Source of the DNA: an uncultured bacterium
GTDB taxonomy: Bacteria; Cyanobacteriota; Vampirovibrionia; Gastranaerophilales; Gastranaerophilaceae
DNA length: 42,138 nucleotides
Direction: 5' to 3'
Assembly (NCBI GenBank): GCA_900551965.1
Contig: URYF01000007.1
Span: 1-42,138 of the forward strand
In this document: piece after piece, positions 32,074-40,764 of the stretch
How the letters are laid out: each line of letters starts with the position of its first letter
Position numbering within the stretch: the stretch's first letter is position 1
Program-made: the position numbers and the translations under genes
Notes under the pieces: model-generated
What the model was told of the DNA's origin: nothing
Databases searched by the model: none
The model's input: only the letters and a program-made list of their open reading frames with translations

Positions 32074-33756
32074 ATGACAAAACTTTCACCATTACAAATT
32101 GAAAGATTAAAGTATCAGCCAAAACTTCCTTCAAGTTTACAAAACGGAGTGAACTCATTGGAATTGGCTGAAGGTGCTCCAACTGAATCAGTTAGAGACC
32201 AAGAACAAATTAAAGCTTTATTTGCTAATACTTACGGAAAACCAACCGTAACCTTTAATTCAACATCTTCATCTTCATCTTCTGATGTTAAAAATGTCGG
32301 TGTTATTTTATCAGGCGGTCAGGCACCTGGCGGACATAACGTTATTGCAGGTTTGTATGATTCTTTAAAAAATGCTAACCCTAACAATAAATTATACGGT
32401 TTCTTAGGCGGCCCTTCAGGTATTATTGACGGTAAATATATTGAATTTACAGATGAATTTATCAACGATTACAGAAATACCGGCGGTTTTGATATTATTG
32501 GTTCAGGCAGAACTAAATTAGAAACTGAAGAACAATTCCAAAAATCATTAGCAGTATGTAAAAAATTAGAAATTTCTGCTGTTGTAATCATCGGTGGAGA
32601 TGATTCAAATACTAACGCTGCACTTTTGGCTGAATGGTTTGTGAAAAATAATTCAGGTATTCAGGTTATCGGCTGTCCTAAAACTATTGACGGCGACTTG
32701 AAAAACGAACAAATCGAAATTTCATTCGGTTTTGATACAGCTACAAAAACTTATGCCGAACTTATTGGAAATATTCAAAGAGATGCTAATTCAGCTAAGA
32801 AATACTGGCACTTTGTAAAAATTATGGGAAGAAGTGCATCACACGTTGCTTTAGAAGCTGCATTACAAACTCAGCCAAATATCACTTTGATTTCAGAAGA
32901 AGTTGAAGCAAAGAAAATGTCACTATCTTCAATCATTGACTATATGACAGATATCATTGTAAAACGTGCAAATATTGGCAAAAACTTTGGTATTGCAGTT
33001 ATCCCTGAAGGTTTAATCGAATTTATTCCTGAAATGGGTTCAATGATTTCAAACTTGAACGATATTATGGCGTCACTTGAATCTGATCCAAGCTTTGTTA
33101 ACGCTACAACTATCAGAGAAAAATTTGATATCGTAGAAAATAGATTAGATTCTGAAAATGCTAAAGTTTATAACTCATTACCAGCTCTCATTAAAGGTCA
33201 GTTACTGGCAGACCGCGATCCACACGGTAATGTTCAGGTTTCTAAAATTGAAACAGAAAAATTGTTAATCGAAATGATTTCATCAAAACTTGATGAATTG
33301 AAAAATAAAGGTGACTTTATTGGTAAATTCTCAGCTCAATCACACTTCTTTGGTTATGAAGGACGTTGTGCATTCCCTTCAAACTTCGATGCTGATTACT
33401 GCTATTCACTCGGTTACAACGCATTTGCATTGATTAACTTTGGTTTAACAGGTTATTTATCATCAGTAAGAAACCTTACTCAACCTGCTCAAGAATGGGT
33501 TGCAGGCGGTATCCCTCTTACTATGATGATGAATATGGAAAAACGTCACGGTGAAATGAAACCGGTTATCCAAAAAGCTTTGGTTAAACTTGATGGACCT
33601 GTATTCAAACAATTGCAAGATAACAGAGAAGACTGGGCAATGAACGACAGATACTTATTCCCTGGTGCTATTCAGTACTTCGGACCAAGCTCTGTTTGTG
33701 ATATTACAACAGTTACTTTGCAATTAGAAAGAAGTAAAGAATTGGCTTCTGTTTAA
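32074..33756 (+). CDS. pfp: Pyrophosphate-dependent 6-phosphofructokinase
   Basis: This 560-residue long-form PPi-PFK interconverts fructose 6-phosphate and fructose 1,6-bisphosphate with PPi as phosphate donor. It has 'VILSGGQAPGGHNVI' (about 77-91), 'GGPSGI', GGDD at 174-177 (Asp in place of Gly, diagnostic of PPi use), 'CPKTIDGDLKN' (T204-D208, K210, the PPi-type Lys) and 'MGRSASH' (251-257). Length and motifs fit the plant-beta/spirochaete-like group. AAAGGAAAGG precedes the ATG. It is divergent from grpE and monocistronic. It points to PPi-sparing glycolysis in an anaerobe. Confidence 0.94.
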   Translation: MTKLSPLQIERLKYQPKLPSSLQNGVNSLELAEGAPTESVRDQEQIKALFANTYGKPTVTFNSTSSSSSSDVKNVGVILSGGQAPGGHNVIAGLYDSLKNANPNNKLYGFLGGPSGIIDGKYIEFTDEFINDYRNTGGFDIIGSGRTKLETEEQFQKSLAVCKKLEISAVVIIGGDDSNTNAALLAEWFVKNNSGIQVIGCPKTIDGDLKNEQIEISFGFDTATKTYAELIGNIQRDANSAKKYWHFVKIMGRSASHVALEAALQTQPNITLISEEVEAKKMSLSSIIDYMTDIIVKRANIGKNFGIAVIPEGLIEFIPEMGSMISNLNDIMASLESDPSFVNATTIREKFDIVENRLDSENAKVYNSLPALIKGQLLADRDPHGNVQVSKIETEKLLIEMISSKLDELKNKGDFIGKFSAQSHFFGYEGRCAFPSNFDADYCYSLGYNAFALINFGLTGYLSSVRNLTQPAQEWVAGGIPLTMMMNMEKRHGEMKPVIQKALVKLDGPVFKQLQDNREDWAMNDRYLFPGAIQYFGPSSVCDITTVTLQLERSKELASV

Positions 33757-33821
33757 TTTGCAGATATGACTATTTAAACCAAGTCGGCGGCTGAAAATTC
33801 AGACTTTTGTATTATTTTTAT

Positions 33822-35300
33822 TTAAATTTCACCAAGACTGTCTATTTTATATAAGCAGCCAATTTCTTCCTGTGCCAAAACCGTGATGTCGTTAAGATAC
33901 AGGGATAGCAGCGTGAAAAATATCTGTCTGTAATCCATTGGAACTATTAGTTTTAGTGAATGAATTTTTAACTTTTTAGCTTTTCTTAAAATCTTATTTG
34001 CAAGTTTTTCAGCAAGATCACCATCAATTTTTATCAAACAATCTTCGCTCTCGTCACACCCTAGAACAATATCAGAATATGTTTTTTCTGACAATTCAAA
34101 CGCGCTTATTGTTTCGCCGTCATCATTAGTGTAGCTGCTGCAAATTTGTCTTGACAATGACAATCTGATTTTATTTAAAATATCTGCTTTGCTGCCTTCT
34201 TCTGCAAAATCATTAATTTTCTCAAATATGTATGTGATATTTTTTATTGAAACTTTTTCTTTTATCAAACTGGTCAAAAGATATTTTATATCAGAATATG
34301 TCAATAAATCAGGAATGATATTTTCAATTAAAAATTCGTTTTCCTTTTCAACAACTTCCAGGTATTTGTCAATATCATCATAATCCAGTAAATCATCAAC
34401 GTATTTTATTGCAACATATTCTAAAGCTTTAGAAATATATTCTGATGGTGTAACACCTTGCTGCCAAAAATCTTTTGCTTTATCTCTTTCAATCCAGATA
34501 ACTTTTCTATCTGTTATTGAATCAATTGCATCAATAGAGTTTTTAATTTTGTGTTCTGTATGAATTTCATCTGCGAAAAACATCAAATACCCGGGACAAA
34601 CCCCTGCTCTGAAAACTTCCATCCCGCGAATACGAATACTAAATTCGCAAGAGTTAAGATTTTCATCATCTTTAAATACAACTTTTGGTATAATATAGCC
34701 TTTTGTTTCAGTTAATCTAAGACGGGATTTTACAGTTTGGGCGATAAGCTCTTCACCCGAATTATCTCTATCAGAATCTACAAATCCCAGAAGTTCTTCA
34801 CTCAAATATATTGTCAATTTTTCTTCATGTAATTTTGAATACATCAAATCCGGTGAAGTTGCTTTGTTTAATTGAGCTTTCAAATCTTCAAGTTCTTTCA
34901 AACCGGCAGAAATCTTATCATTAAGTTTTTTTCTCGGAACTGATGCAGGCGCTTCCCCTTCAAGTTCAGATTTAATTTTATTAATTTTTTCTTTTTGTCT
35001 TCTGATTTTTGTCTGAATTTCAAGGCATTGTTCGTATTCGGTAAGTTTTGGAGAAAGCATTTTCTCCATCTGACTCTTAAAATCAGAAATATTAATTATG
35101 TCAGAATCTGTATTTGATTCAGATTTTGCTTCACGCATAAAAATACAGTTAATTTGAGATGAATCCTCATCTTCTACATCATGCATGCTGTATAAATCCC
35201 AGCCATTCATAGACATTTCATTCAAAAGATTTTGCAATTCTTGAGCATCTTCTCCCGAACAGGTTTTGATTATGTATTCCATACGATTTTTTCTGAACAT
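33822..35300 (-). CDS. Soluble FlhA cytoplasmic-domain-like protein with DUF4177-like N-terminus
   Basis: This 492-residue protein has no membrane segment. Residues 7-57 look like DUF4177 ('LLNEMSMNGWDLYSMHD...INCIFMR'). A charged coiled coil (about 85-148) follows. From about 162 to the end it matches the cytoplasmic domain of the flagellar export gate FlhA: 'IPKVVFKDDENLNSCEFSIRIRGMEVFRAGVCPGYLMF', 'VTPSEYISKALEYVAIKYVDDLL', 'LIENIIPDLLTYSDIKYLLTSLIKEKVSIKNITYIFEKINDFA' and the C-terminal 'LKLIVPMDYRQIFFTLL..YLNDITVLAQEEI', in FlhA order. The eight-helix membrane part of FlhA is absent. The start at 35300 has AAAAGGATAA 7 bases upstream, and the preceding udp stop is 4 bases away, so translation is coupled. 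It may be a decoy, chaperone dock or adaptor for type III export; this is inference. Confidence 0.8.
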   Translation of the reverse strand: MFRKNRMEYIIKTCSGEDAQELQNLLNEMSMNGWDLYSMHDVEDEDSSQINCIFMREAKSESNTDSDIINISDFKSQMEKMLSPKLTEYEQCLEIQTKIRRQKEKINKIKSELEGEAPASVPRKKLNDKISAGLKELEDLKAQLNKATSPDLMYSKLHEEKLTIYLSEELLGFVDSDRDNSGEELIAQTVKSRLRLTETKGYIIPKVVFKDDENLNSCEFSIRIRGMEVFRAGVCPGYLMFFADEIHTEHKIKNSIDAIDSITDRKVIWIERDKAKDFWQQGVTPSEYISKALEYVAIKYVDDLLDYDDIDKYLEVVEKENEFLIENIIPDLLTYSDIKYLLTSLIKEKVSIKNITYIFEKINDFAEEGSKADILNKIRLSLSRQICSSYTNDDGETISAFELSEKTYSDIVLGCDESEDCLIKIDGDLAEKLANKILRKAKKLKIHSLKLIVPMDYRQIFFTLLSLYLNDITVLAQEEIGCLYKIDSLGEI

Positions 35301-35304
35301 AATT

Positions 35305-36063
35305 TTATCCTTTTAATATTTTAATTGCCTCAATTGCAGCTTTTATAGCCATATCAGTATCGTGAACAACAGGATTTTCAAGTTTTAGTTTTTCACGTTC
35401 CTGATTAGCAACTGTCAAAAATACAGAACCGGCTCTGACACCTAAATGACTTGCAACAATAAATAATGCTGCAGATTCCATCTCAGAAGCCAAACAGCCT
35501 AAACGTTTCCAGGCTTCCCATTTATTTTGAAGCTCATAACTAACAGGTTTAGTTTCAGGGCTATGCTGACCATAAAATGAATCCTTACACTGAACAACAC
35601 CTGTGTGATACGCACAATCCAGGTTTTTTGCAGCTTTTACCAACGCATTTGTTACATCTAAATTTGCAACCGCAGGAAATTCAATCGGGGCATATTCTTT
35701 GCTTGTTCCTTCCATACGGATAGCACCTGTTGCAATAACTAAATCTCCGCCCTTGATATCAAGCTGCATACCGCCGCAAGTTCCAACACGAATAAAAGTT
35801 TGCGCACCGACTTTTACAAGCTCTTCCATAGCGATAGCCGCTGATGGTCCGCCAATACCGGTTGATGTTACACTGACTTTTTCCCCGTCAAGATAACCCG
35901 TATATGTTACATATTCTCTATTATCTGCAACAAGTTCGGGATTATCAAAATATTGTGCAATTTTTTGGCATCTTTTCGGATCACCCGGTAATATGACATA
36001 TTTGCCGACATCACCCTCTTTTAATCCGATATGATACTGCCTGCCATCTTCTGAATAATTCAT
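35305..36063 (-). CDS. udp: Uridine phosphorylase
   Basis: This 252-residue nucleoside phosphorylase has 'YVILPGDPKRCQKIAQYFD', 'STGIGGPSAAIAMEEL', 'FIRVGTCGGMQ' and 'GDLVIATGAIRMEGTSKEYAP', and the purine/uridine-type C-terminus 'LASEMESAALFIVASHLGVRAGSVF' (ribose-binding Glu-Met-Glu). 'CKDSFYGQHSPET' is typical of the Udp branch and its uracil pocket. It splits uridine to uracil and ribose 1-phosphate. It lies between skp and the FlhA-C-like gene, all leftward. Confidence 0.9.
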   Translation of the reverse strand: MNYSEDGRQYHIGLKEGDVGKYVILPGDPKRCQKIAQYFDNPELVADNREYVTYTGYLDGEKVSVTSTGIGGPSAAIAMEELVKVGAQTFIRVGTCGGMQLDIKGGDLVIATGAIRMEGTSKEYAPIEFPAVANLDVTNALVKAAKNLDCAYHTGVVQCKDSFYGQHSPETKPVSYELQNKWEAWKRLGCLASEMESAALFIVASHLGVRAGSVFLTVANQEREKLKLENPVVHDTDMAIKAAIEAIKILKG

Positions 36064-36078
36064 ATTATGCTATAAATC

Positions 36079-36531
36079 CTATTGTCCTGATTTTAATTTT
36101 TGGATAATCAAATCAGTAACATCAACACCGCCAACAAAGATTACCTGATCAGATAATACAGCATCAAGTTTTTGTGAAACCATTACAGCTTTTGCTGCTG
36201 TTTGAACCTGATTTAGAATTTGTGTTTCTTTACTGCTTCTTAATTTGTATAAAGCTTCTTGTTTTGCGTTAAATTCAGTTGCTGTTTGAGATTCAAAGTT
36301 TTGTTTTTTCAATGGTGTATCCAAAGCTTTGTATTGTTTTTCTTTATCAACCATATATTGCTGCAATTCAAGACTTTTAGCATCAATCTCTTTTACAGCT
36401 TGCTGTGCAGCCGGATAATTATCCAAAACCTTTTGATAATTCAAATAGCCAACTTCTGCATTAGCCTGTGTATTTGAAGAAATTACAAGCCCTAAAGCTA
36501 ACATTAAAGCCATTAATTTTAATTTTTTCAT
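36079..36531 (-). CDS. skp: Periplasmic chaperone Skp/OmpH family
   Basis: This 150-residue protein has a signal peptide (1-25, cleavage after ANA). The mature part starts with 'EVGYLNYQKVLDNYPAAQQAVKEI', the usual OmpH strand and helix, and continues with long Lys/Gln helical arms and a short C-terminal strand ('VIFVGGVDVTDLIIQKL'). Skp-type trimers hold unfolded outer-membrane proteins. Its position directly after bamA is the classical arrangement. Confidence 0.9.
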   Translation of the reverse strand: MKKLKLMALMLALGLVISSNTQANAEVGYLNYQKVLDNYPAAQQAVKEIDAKSLELQQYMVDKEKQYKALDTPLKKQNFESQTATEFNAKQEALYKLRSSKETQILNQVQTAAKAVMVSQKLDAVLSDQVIFVGGVDVTDLIIQKLKSGQ

Positions 36532-36552
36532 AAATCCTCCTATTTATAATAA

Positions 36553-38571
36553 TTAGTATAATAAATCACCTACACCAAAAGTAAAGTAGCCATTTCTGGA
36601 GCCGCTGTCACCCGGATTGGTAAGCGGAATACCATAGTCGATAGATAACGGTCCCATTCCAGGGATAAATACTTTCAAACCAACACCGGCAGATACTGCG
36701 TATTCAGGTCGGTCGTATATTGTATTTGATATTGTACCGTCAAATACTTTACCTGCATCAGCCCAAACAGTAAATCTGATGTTATTCAAGAACGCTATTC
36801 TTGTTCTGTCTAAGAACGGAATAGGGGTTGCAAACTCAGCAGAACCCATTATAAATGCATTACCGGTACCAACTCCGCTCATTTTGAAACCTCTGACAGT
36901 ATATGGGCCGCCTAAACGATATGCCATAACTTCAGGTATATCACCATGGATTGCCCCGCCGCCCTTAGCAGTGAATGATAAAGATGACTTTTTCCCGATA
37001 GGAACATATTGTTTAATCATACCGGTAAGTTTGCCATTTGTTTTATCAAAGCCGTTTAAACCGATGTTTTCATCAAACCTTAAACTTGCCATTGTACCAT
37101 GTCTGGTTACTGTCGCAGAATCTCTTGTATCATAAATTAATGCAGGACTTAAAGATAGGAATAAACCGCCTTCAAGTTGTTCTGCACGGCGAGCAATCGG
37201 AATATTGTATTTTTGATACATTCTGGAAATCCCGGAAAAATCACCTTCACGAACATCAATATTTTCAGCACCTAAGCTGAATGATGCCGTTGCGTGTCTG
37301 TTCTTCTTTAATCTGTGTGCAACAGTTACTTCAGCACCATATCTTCTTTCAATTGCAAGAGGAATTTGGTATGAACCGAAATCTCTGAAGAAAATTCTGT
37401 TATTTAATGAAGTATCAGCATTGAAGAAATACGGTTTAAAATAGCTTAATTCAGCCTGTATGTTCATATGATCTTTGACAGAAGCATCGTTAAGAATTAC
37501 ACCTGTACCAACCAAACCTGTTAAAGATAATCTTTCACATCTGCCGCGGAAATTGTTTTCAGAAATTCCCATTGAACCAAACAAACCTGTAACTGTATCA
37601 AGACCACCGCCAACGGAAATACTTGCAGTTCTTTGTTCTTGAATTTTTATCGTGATATCATAAGCGTCAGGAATTTCTTCACTAGGTTCAATCTCACGTG
37701 TTACATCTTTGAATGCTTGAGTTGCATATAATCTAACCAGGTCTTCTTTTACAAGATTTTCGTTATATATCATACCCGGTTCTGTCAAGATATTACGCGC
37801 AATAATATAATCCTTGGTTTTTTCATTACCTTCAATCATAATTTTGTCGATAATACCTTCTTTAATACTTATATTAATTGTTCCGTCCGGATCATCGTTA
37901 ACAGAATCAACTCGTGCAAGAATATAACCTTTTGAAGTATATAATTCTTGGATTTGCGCAATCGCAGTATTCAATTTGCCGATATTTTGCGGTTTACCTT
38001 TCATATCAGTAAGAGTCGCAAGAATATCTTCAACCGGAACAACAGTGTTGCCTTCAATCGTAAAATCTTTTACCGGAACATTTTCTTCAACAACAATTTT
38101 AACAGTTACTGTACCGTCATCATTTTTTGACGGAATAGCCTTCATTTTTTCTGTAAAATATCCGGTTTCATAGATAGATTTTAAATCAGTCTGCAAAAGT
38201 TCCCGTGAATAATCACCGCCTTTTTGCATCTTCATTTTTTCCATCAATTCCTGCTGAGAAATAGAATTTAAACCATAAAATTCGATATCTCTAATAGTTC
38301 GTTTTTCATTTTCTGCCTGCGCAGATGAAGATTTATTTGGAGAAGATAAGTTTGTCGGGTATTGCCCTTTAGAATAGTCGGGATTTTTAGAGTTTGTATA
38401 ATCTGTATATTTATCAAAAACCGTATTGGCATAATCGTTGTTGTATTGTACGGCTTCATCAGTTAAACCCATTCCACCCCATACATCATCAACAGCCATA
38501 CTGTTTGTTTGAGCCATCATAGCAAGAACTACTGCTAACGCTAAATATTTGGTAATTTTACTTGGTTTCAA
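36553..38571 (-). CDS. bamA: Outer membrane assembly factor BamA (Omp85), three POTRA domains
   Basis: This 672-residue protein has a signal peptide (about 1-25) and an Asn/Ser/Tyr-rich stretch to about 88. Three POTRA-like repeats follow, starting near 'RDIEFYGLNSISQQEL', 'KDFTIEGNTVVPVEDIL' and 'DKIMIEGNEKTKDYII'. The rest is a C-terminal 16-strand-type beta-barrel with the 'GGPYTVRGF' L6 motif and 'IDYGIPL' near the end. It ends in Tyr rather than the common Phe. E. coli BamA has five POTRAs; cyanobacterial Omp85 has three behind an N-terminal extension, as here. It inserts barrel proteins in the outer membrane. Confidence 0.93.
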   Translation of the reverse strand: MKPSKITKYLALAVVLAMMAQTNSMAVDDVWGGMGLTDEAVQYNNDYANTVFDKYTDYTNSKNPDYSKGQYPTNLSSPNKSSSAQAENEKRTIRDIEFYGLNSISQQELMEKMKMQKGGDYSRELLQTDLKSIYETGYFTEKMKAIPSKNDDGTVTVKIVVEENVPVKDFTIEGNTVVPVEDILATLTDMKGKPQNIGKLNTAIAQIQELYTSKGYILARVDSVNDDPDGTINISIKEGIIDKIMIEGNEKTKDYIIARNILTEPGMIYNENLVKEDLVRLYATQAFKDVTREIEPSEEIPDAYDITIKIQEQRTASISVGGGLDTVTGLFGSMGISENNFRGRCERLSLTGLVGTGVILNDASVKDHMNIQAELSYFKPYFFNADTSLNNRIFFRDFGSYQIPLAIERRYGAEVTVAHRLKKNRHATASFSLGAENIDVREGDFSGISRMYQKYNIPIARRAEQLEGGLFLSLSPALIYDTRDSATVTRHGTMASLRFDENIGLNGFDKTNGKLTGMIKQYVPIGKKSSLSFTAKGGGAIHGDIPEVMAYRLGGPYTVRGFKMSGVGTGNAFIMGSAEFATPIPFLDRTRIAFLNNIRFTVWADAGKVFDGTISNTIYDRPEYAVSAGVGLKVFIPGMGPLSIDYGIPLTNPGDSGSRNGYFTFGVGDLLY

Positions 38572-38645
38572 GAATATTTCCCTTACAAACTCTCACTATT
38601 CTCCAATGAAATTGTAGCATAAATTATTAAAAAAGTACAAATTTT

Positions 38646-39464
38646 TTACAACTGTTTACCAATAGCAATTTTATAAATATTGTTTTTATTAATTCCATAT
38701 AATTCTGACAAAATCACCGAAATATCTTTCGCTCCGTAACCTTTGTTTTGTAACAGTTTTATCTTATCTTCAAGTTCATCAGACCCAGACTTATTTTTGT
38801 CACGAATAACAAGACAAACAAATTCACCTTTTGAAACATTAGCCTTTAAGTGATTTATAACATTTTCGATTTCATCTGTAATAATTTCTTCAAAAACTTT
38901 TGTAAGCTCTCTGCCAATGGCAATCCTTGCTTGCGGTCTGACATCTTTTATAATCTCTAAAGTTTGAATAATTCTATTTGGAGATTCATAAAATACAACA
39001 TCATTATATCTATATTGAAGTGCAGCCTCTTCAATTTTTGCCCGGGTTTTAGGCAAAAAACCAATAAAAGAAAAAGATTCATCTTCTCTTGAAACCTGTG
39101 ATAACAAAGTAATTACAGCGTTTGCTCCCGGCAGTGCCGTAATTGAAAAACCATTTTGCCTTAGCTCTTTTACAATAACTGACCCCGGATCACAAATTAA
39201 AGGGGTGCCTGCATCAGATACCAGCGCCATTTTCTGCCCGCTTTTCAAAGTTTCAAGAATTTGACTAATACGTTCTTTTTCATTGTATTTATGATAAGAA
39301 ACACATTTTGTTCTTATATCAAAGTGGTTTAAAAGCTTCTGGGTTACACGACTGTCTTCACAAGCAATTAAATCAACTGATTTCAAAACTTCAATTGCTC
39401 TTAAAGTTATATCACCCAAATTTCCGATTGGTGTCGGAACTATGTAAAAATCAAATTCTTTCAT
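38646..39464 (-). CDS. rsmI: 16S rRNA (cytidine-1402-2'-O)-methyltransferase RsmI
   Basis: This 272-residue tetrapyrrole-methylase-fold protein has 'YIVPTPIGNLGDITLRAIEVL', 'LIACEDSRVTQKLLNHF', 'ALVSDAGTPLICDPG', 'ALPGANAVITLLSQV' and 'DVVFYESPNRI', all RsmI signatures. It methylates the 2'-O of C1402 in the decoding centre. It is leftward, 74 bases before bamA, and begins beside a GC-rich repeat pair. Confidence 0.94.
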   Translation of the reverse strand: MKEFDFYIVPTPIGNLGDITLRAIEVLKSVDLIACEDSRVTQKLLNHFDIRTKCVSYHKYNEKERISQILETLKSGQKMALVSDAGTPLICDPGSVIVKELRQNGFSITALPGANAVITLLSQVSREDESFSFIGFLPKTRAKIEEAALQYRYNDVVFYESPNRIIQTLEIIKDVRPQARIAIGRELTKVFEEIITDEIENVINHLKANVSKGEFVCLVIRDKNKSGSDELEDKIKLLQNKGYGAKDISVILSELYGINKNNIYKIAIGKQL

Positions 39465-39499
39465 AGAACAATTTTAACATAAATATATATTGAAAATTC

Positions 39500-39631
39500 C
39501 ACCGGCTTCACATCGGCTTACGCATTGTTCCTGAGGTGCTCGTTACCTGCGCTCCTACGTCACTATATTATGTTCCGCCCTGCTCGTCACACTCTTGTGT
39601 GCCGACACCGGCTTCACATCGGCTTACGCAT
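39500..39631. repeat. GC-rich 26-nt direct repeat pair
   Basis: A 26-nt sequence beginning CACCGGCTTCACATCGGC occurs exactly at 39500-39525 and 39606-39631. The 80 bases between are also GC-rich, with short blocks such as GCGCTCCTACGTC. The composition differs sharply from the AT-rich flanks. There is no credible gene in 39465-39846; the frame at 39536-39850 is a translation of the repeat and AT-rich sequence. Confidence 0.8.
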
Positions 39632-39661
39632 AAAAAAGGCGCTGAAATATATTCAGCACCC
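39631..39661 (-). terminator. Terminator of the HD-domain gene
   Basis: GGTGCTGAA (39660-39652) pairs with TTCAGCGCC (39646-39638) with one mismatch. Leftward it is followed by TTTTTT. It follows the gene ending at 39847. Confidence 0.65.
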
Positions 39662-39846
39662 AAAAGATTGATTATGATGGATGATTCGATTTTTTATTTT
39701 CCCCTAGAATTTTTTCCCCAATTCTTAAAATTAGTTTTACACCTGCTTGGTGATTTTATTTTCCCGTTTTCTTTTTCTTTAAATATCCCTTACATATATA
39801 TAAACAATTCTTCTTATAAAAAATTGCCATATAAATTATATATCGG

Positions 39847-40620
39847 TTAATATTTGTTTACATTTGTCGCAATAGTGCTTGGCTGCACTGATTGAACCAA
39901 TGCGTTAAACAAAAACGGATGAACTTTTCCATCTTTTACATCTTGGTAAATTATAGTTAGTGCTTTTTGTGCTGAAAAGGCCTCTTTATAAACTCGTTTT
40001 TCGGTGAGAGCCGAATATTTATCAGCAAGGTTTAGTATTTGCAAGTTTATATCGGGTACAAAATTTTTTGCTGTGCCATTGTCTTCATAGTTATCATGAT
40101 GGTACCTGACAAGTTTTAAGACCTCATCATTTACACCTGAATTTTTCAACAATTGGTAACCCAATTCAGTATGTAGATCCATAATTTTATGTTCATCAGG
40201 TGTTAAAGCTCCGTTCTTATTTAAGATTTCTGGAGGAATTAAAACTTTTCCAAAATCATGAAGCATCGCTCCATCTTTTAAATCCTTAAAATTCACCCTT
40301 TGTTTCAATGCAGCTGGAAGTTTATTTGCAATACCTGCTGCAATATTTTGAGTATCAAGACAGTGGTTGTTTTTTAATTCTTCAAGTTCAACCATATTTA
40401 AACGTATAGGAATTTGGTTTTTATTTAAAATCTTTTTCACATCAGGATTTTGAGAAATCATTTTTTTGATTTCTACTTCATTGAATAAGCGCGCAGGTGA
40501 ATTACTATGAAACTTGTCCTGAGTTAAAGTTTGCCCAAAGTAAATCCTGTTATCGAATCTGTTTAGTTTTATATTTGAATTCAAACCAATGGCATATTGG
40601 CTTGGATTAAATATTTCCAT
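39847..40620 (-). CDS. HD-domain protein related to HD-GYP but lacking GYP
   Basis: This 257-residue protein has an HD phosphohydrolase core: 'LKDGAMLHDFGKVLIPPEILNKNG' (H121, D122), 'HTELGYQLL' and 'VRYHHDNYEDNG' (H174, H175), with 'LNLADKYSALTEKRVYKEA' at the end. The pattern is HD-GYP-like, but the diagnostic 'LDGxGYP' reads 'YEDNGTAKNF' here, so c-di-GMP hydrolysis is doubtful. The N-terminal 80 residues are unfamiliar. The start at 40620 (ATG) is preferred over the GTG at 40626; neither has a strong ribosome-binding site. Confidence 0.72.
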   Translation of the reverse strand: MEIFNPSQYAIGLNSNIKLNRFDNRIYFGQTLTQDKFHSNSPARLFNEVEIKKMISQNPDVKKILNKNQIPIRLNMVELEELKNNHCLDTQNIAAGIANKLPAALKQRVNFKDLKDGAMLHDFGKVLIPPEILNKNGALTPDEHKIMDLHTELGYQLLKNSGVNDEVLKLVRYHHDNYEDNGTAKNFVPDINLQILNLADKYSALTEKRVYKEAFSAQKALTIIYQDVKDGKVHPFLFNALVQSVQPSTIATNVNKY

Positions 40621-40764
40621 TCCCACTAACTACCACACTTTAAAATTTTAACACACTACTACTTACTTCTATATAAAGTATTTTTTTCAGAAAGAATTGC
40701 CTTAAATTAAAAAAATGTAAAGTTTTTTAATAAACTATTTATAATATGATAAAATTCAGTTGTT

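Noticed and set aside
33757..33821. Terminator after pfp
   Set aside because: AAGTC/GACTT with an inner TGAA/TTCA pair is too weak and interrupted to claim.
39536..39850. Plus-strand 104-residue frame
   Set aside because: It runs from the GC-rich repeat into AT-rich sequence, with abrupt composition change and no ribosome-binding site.
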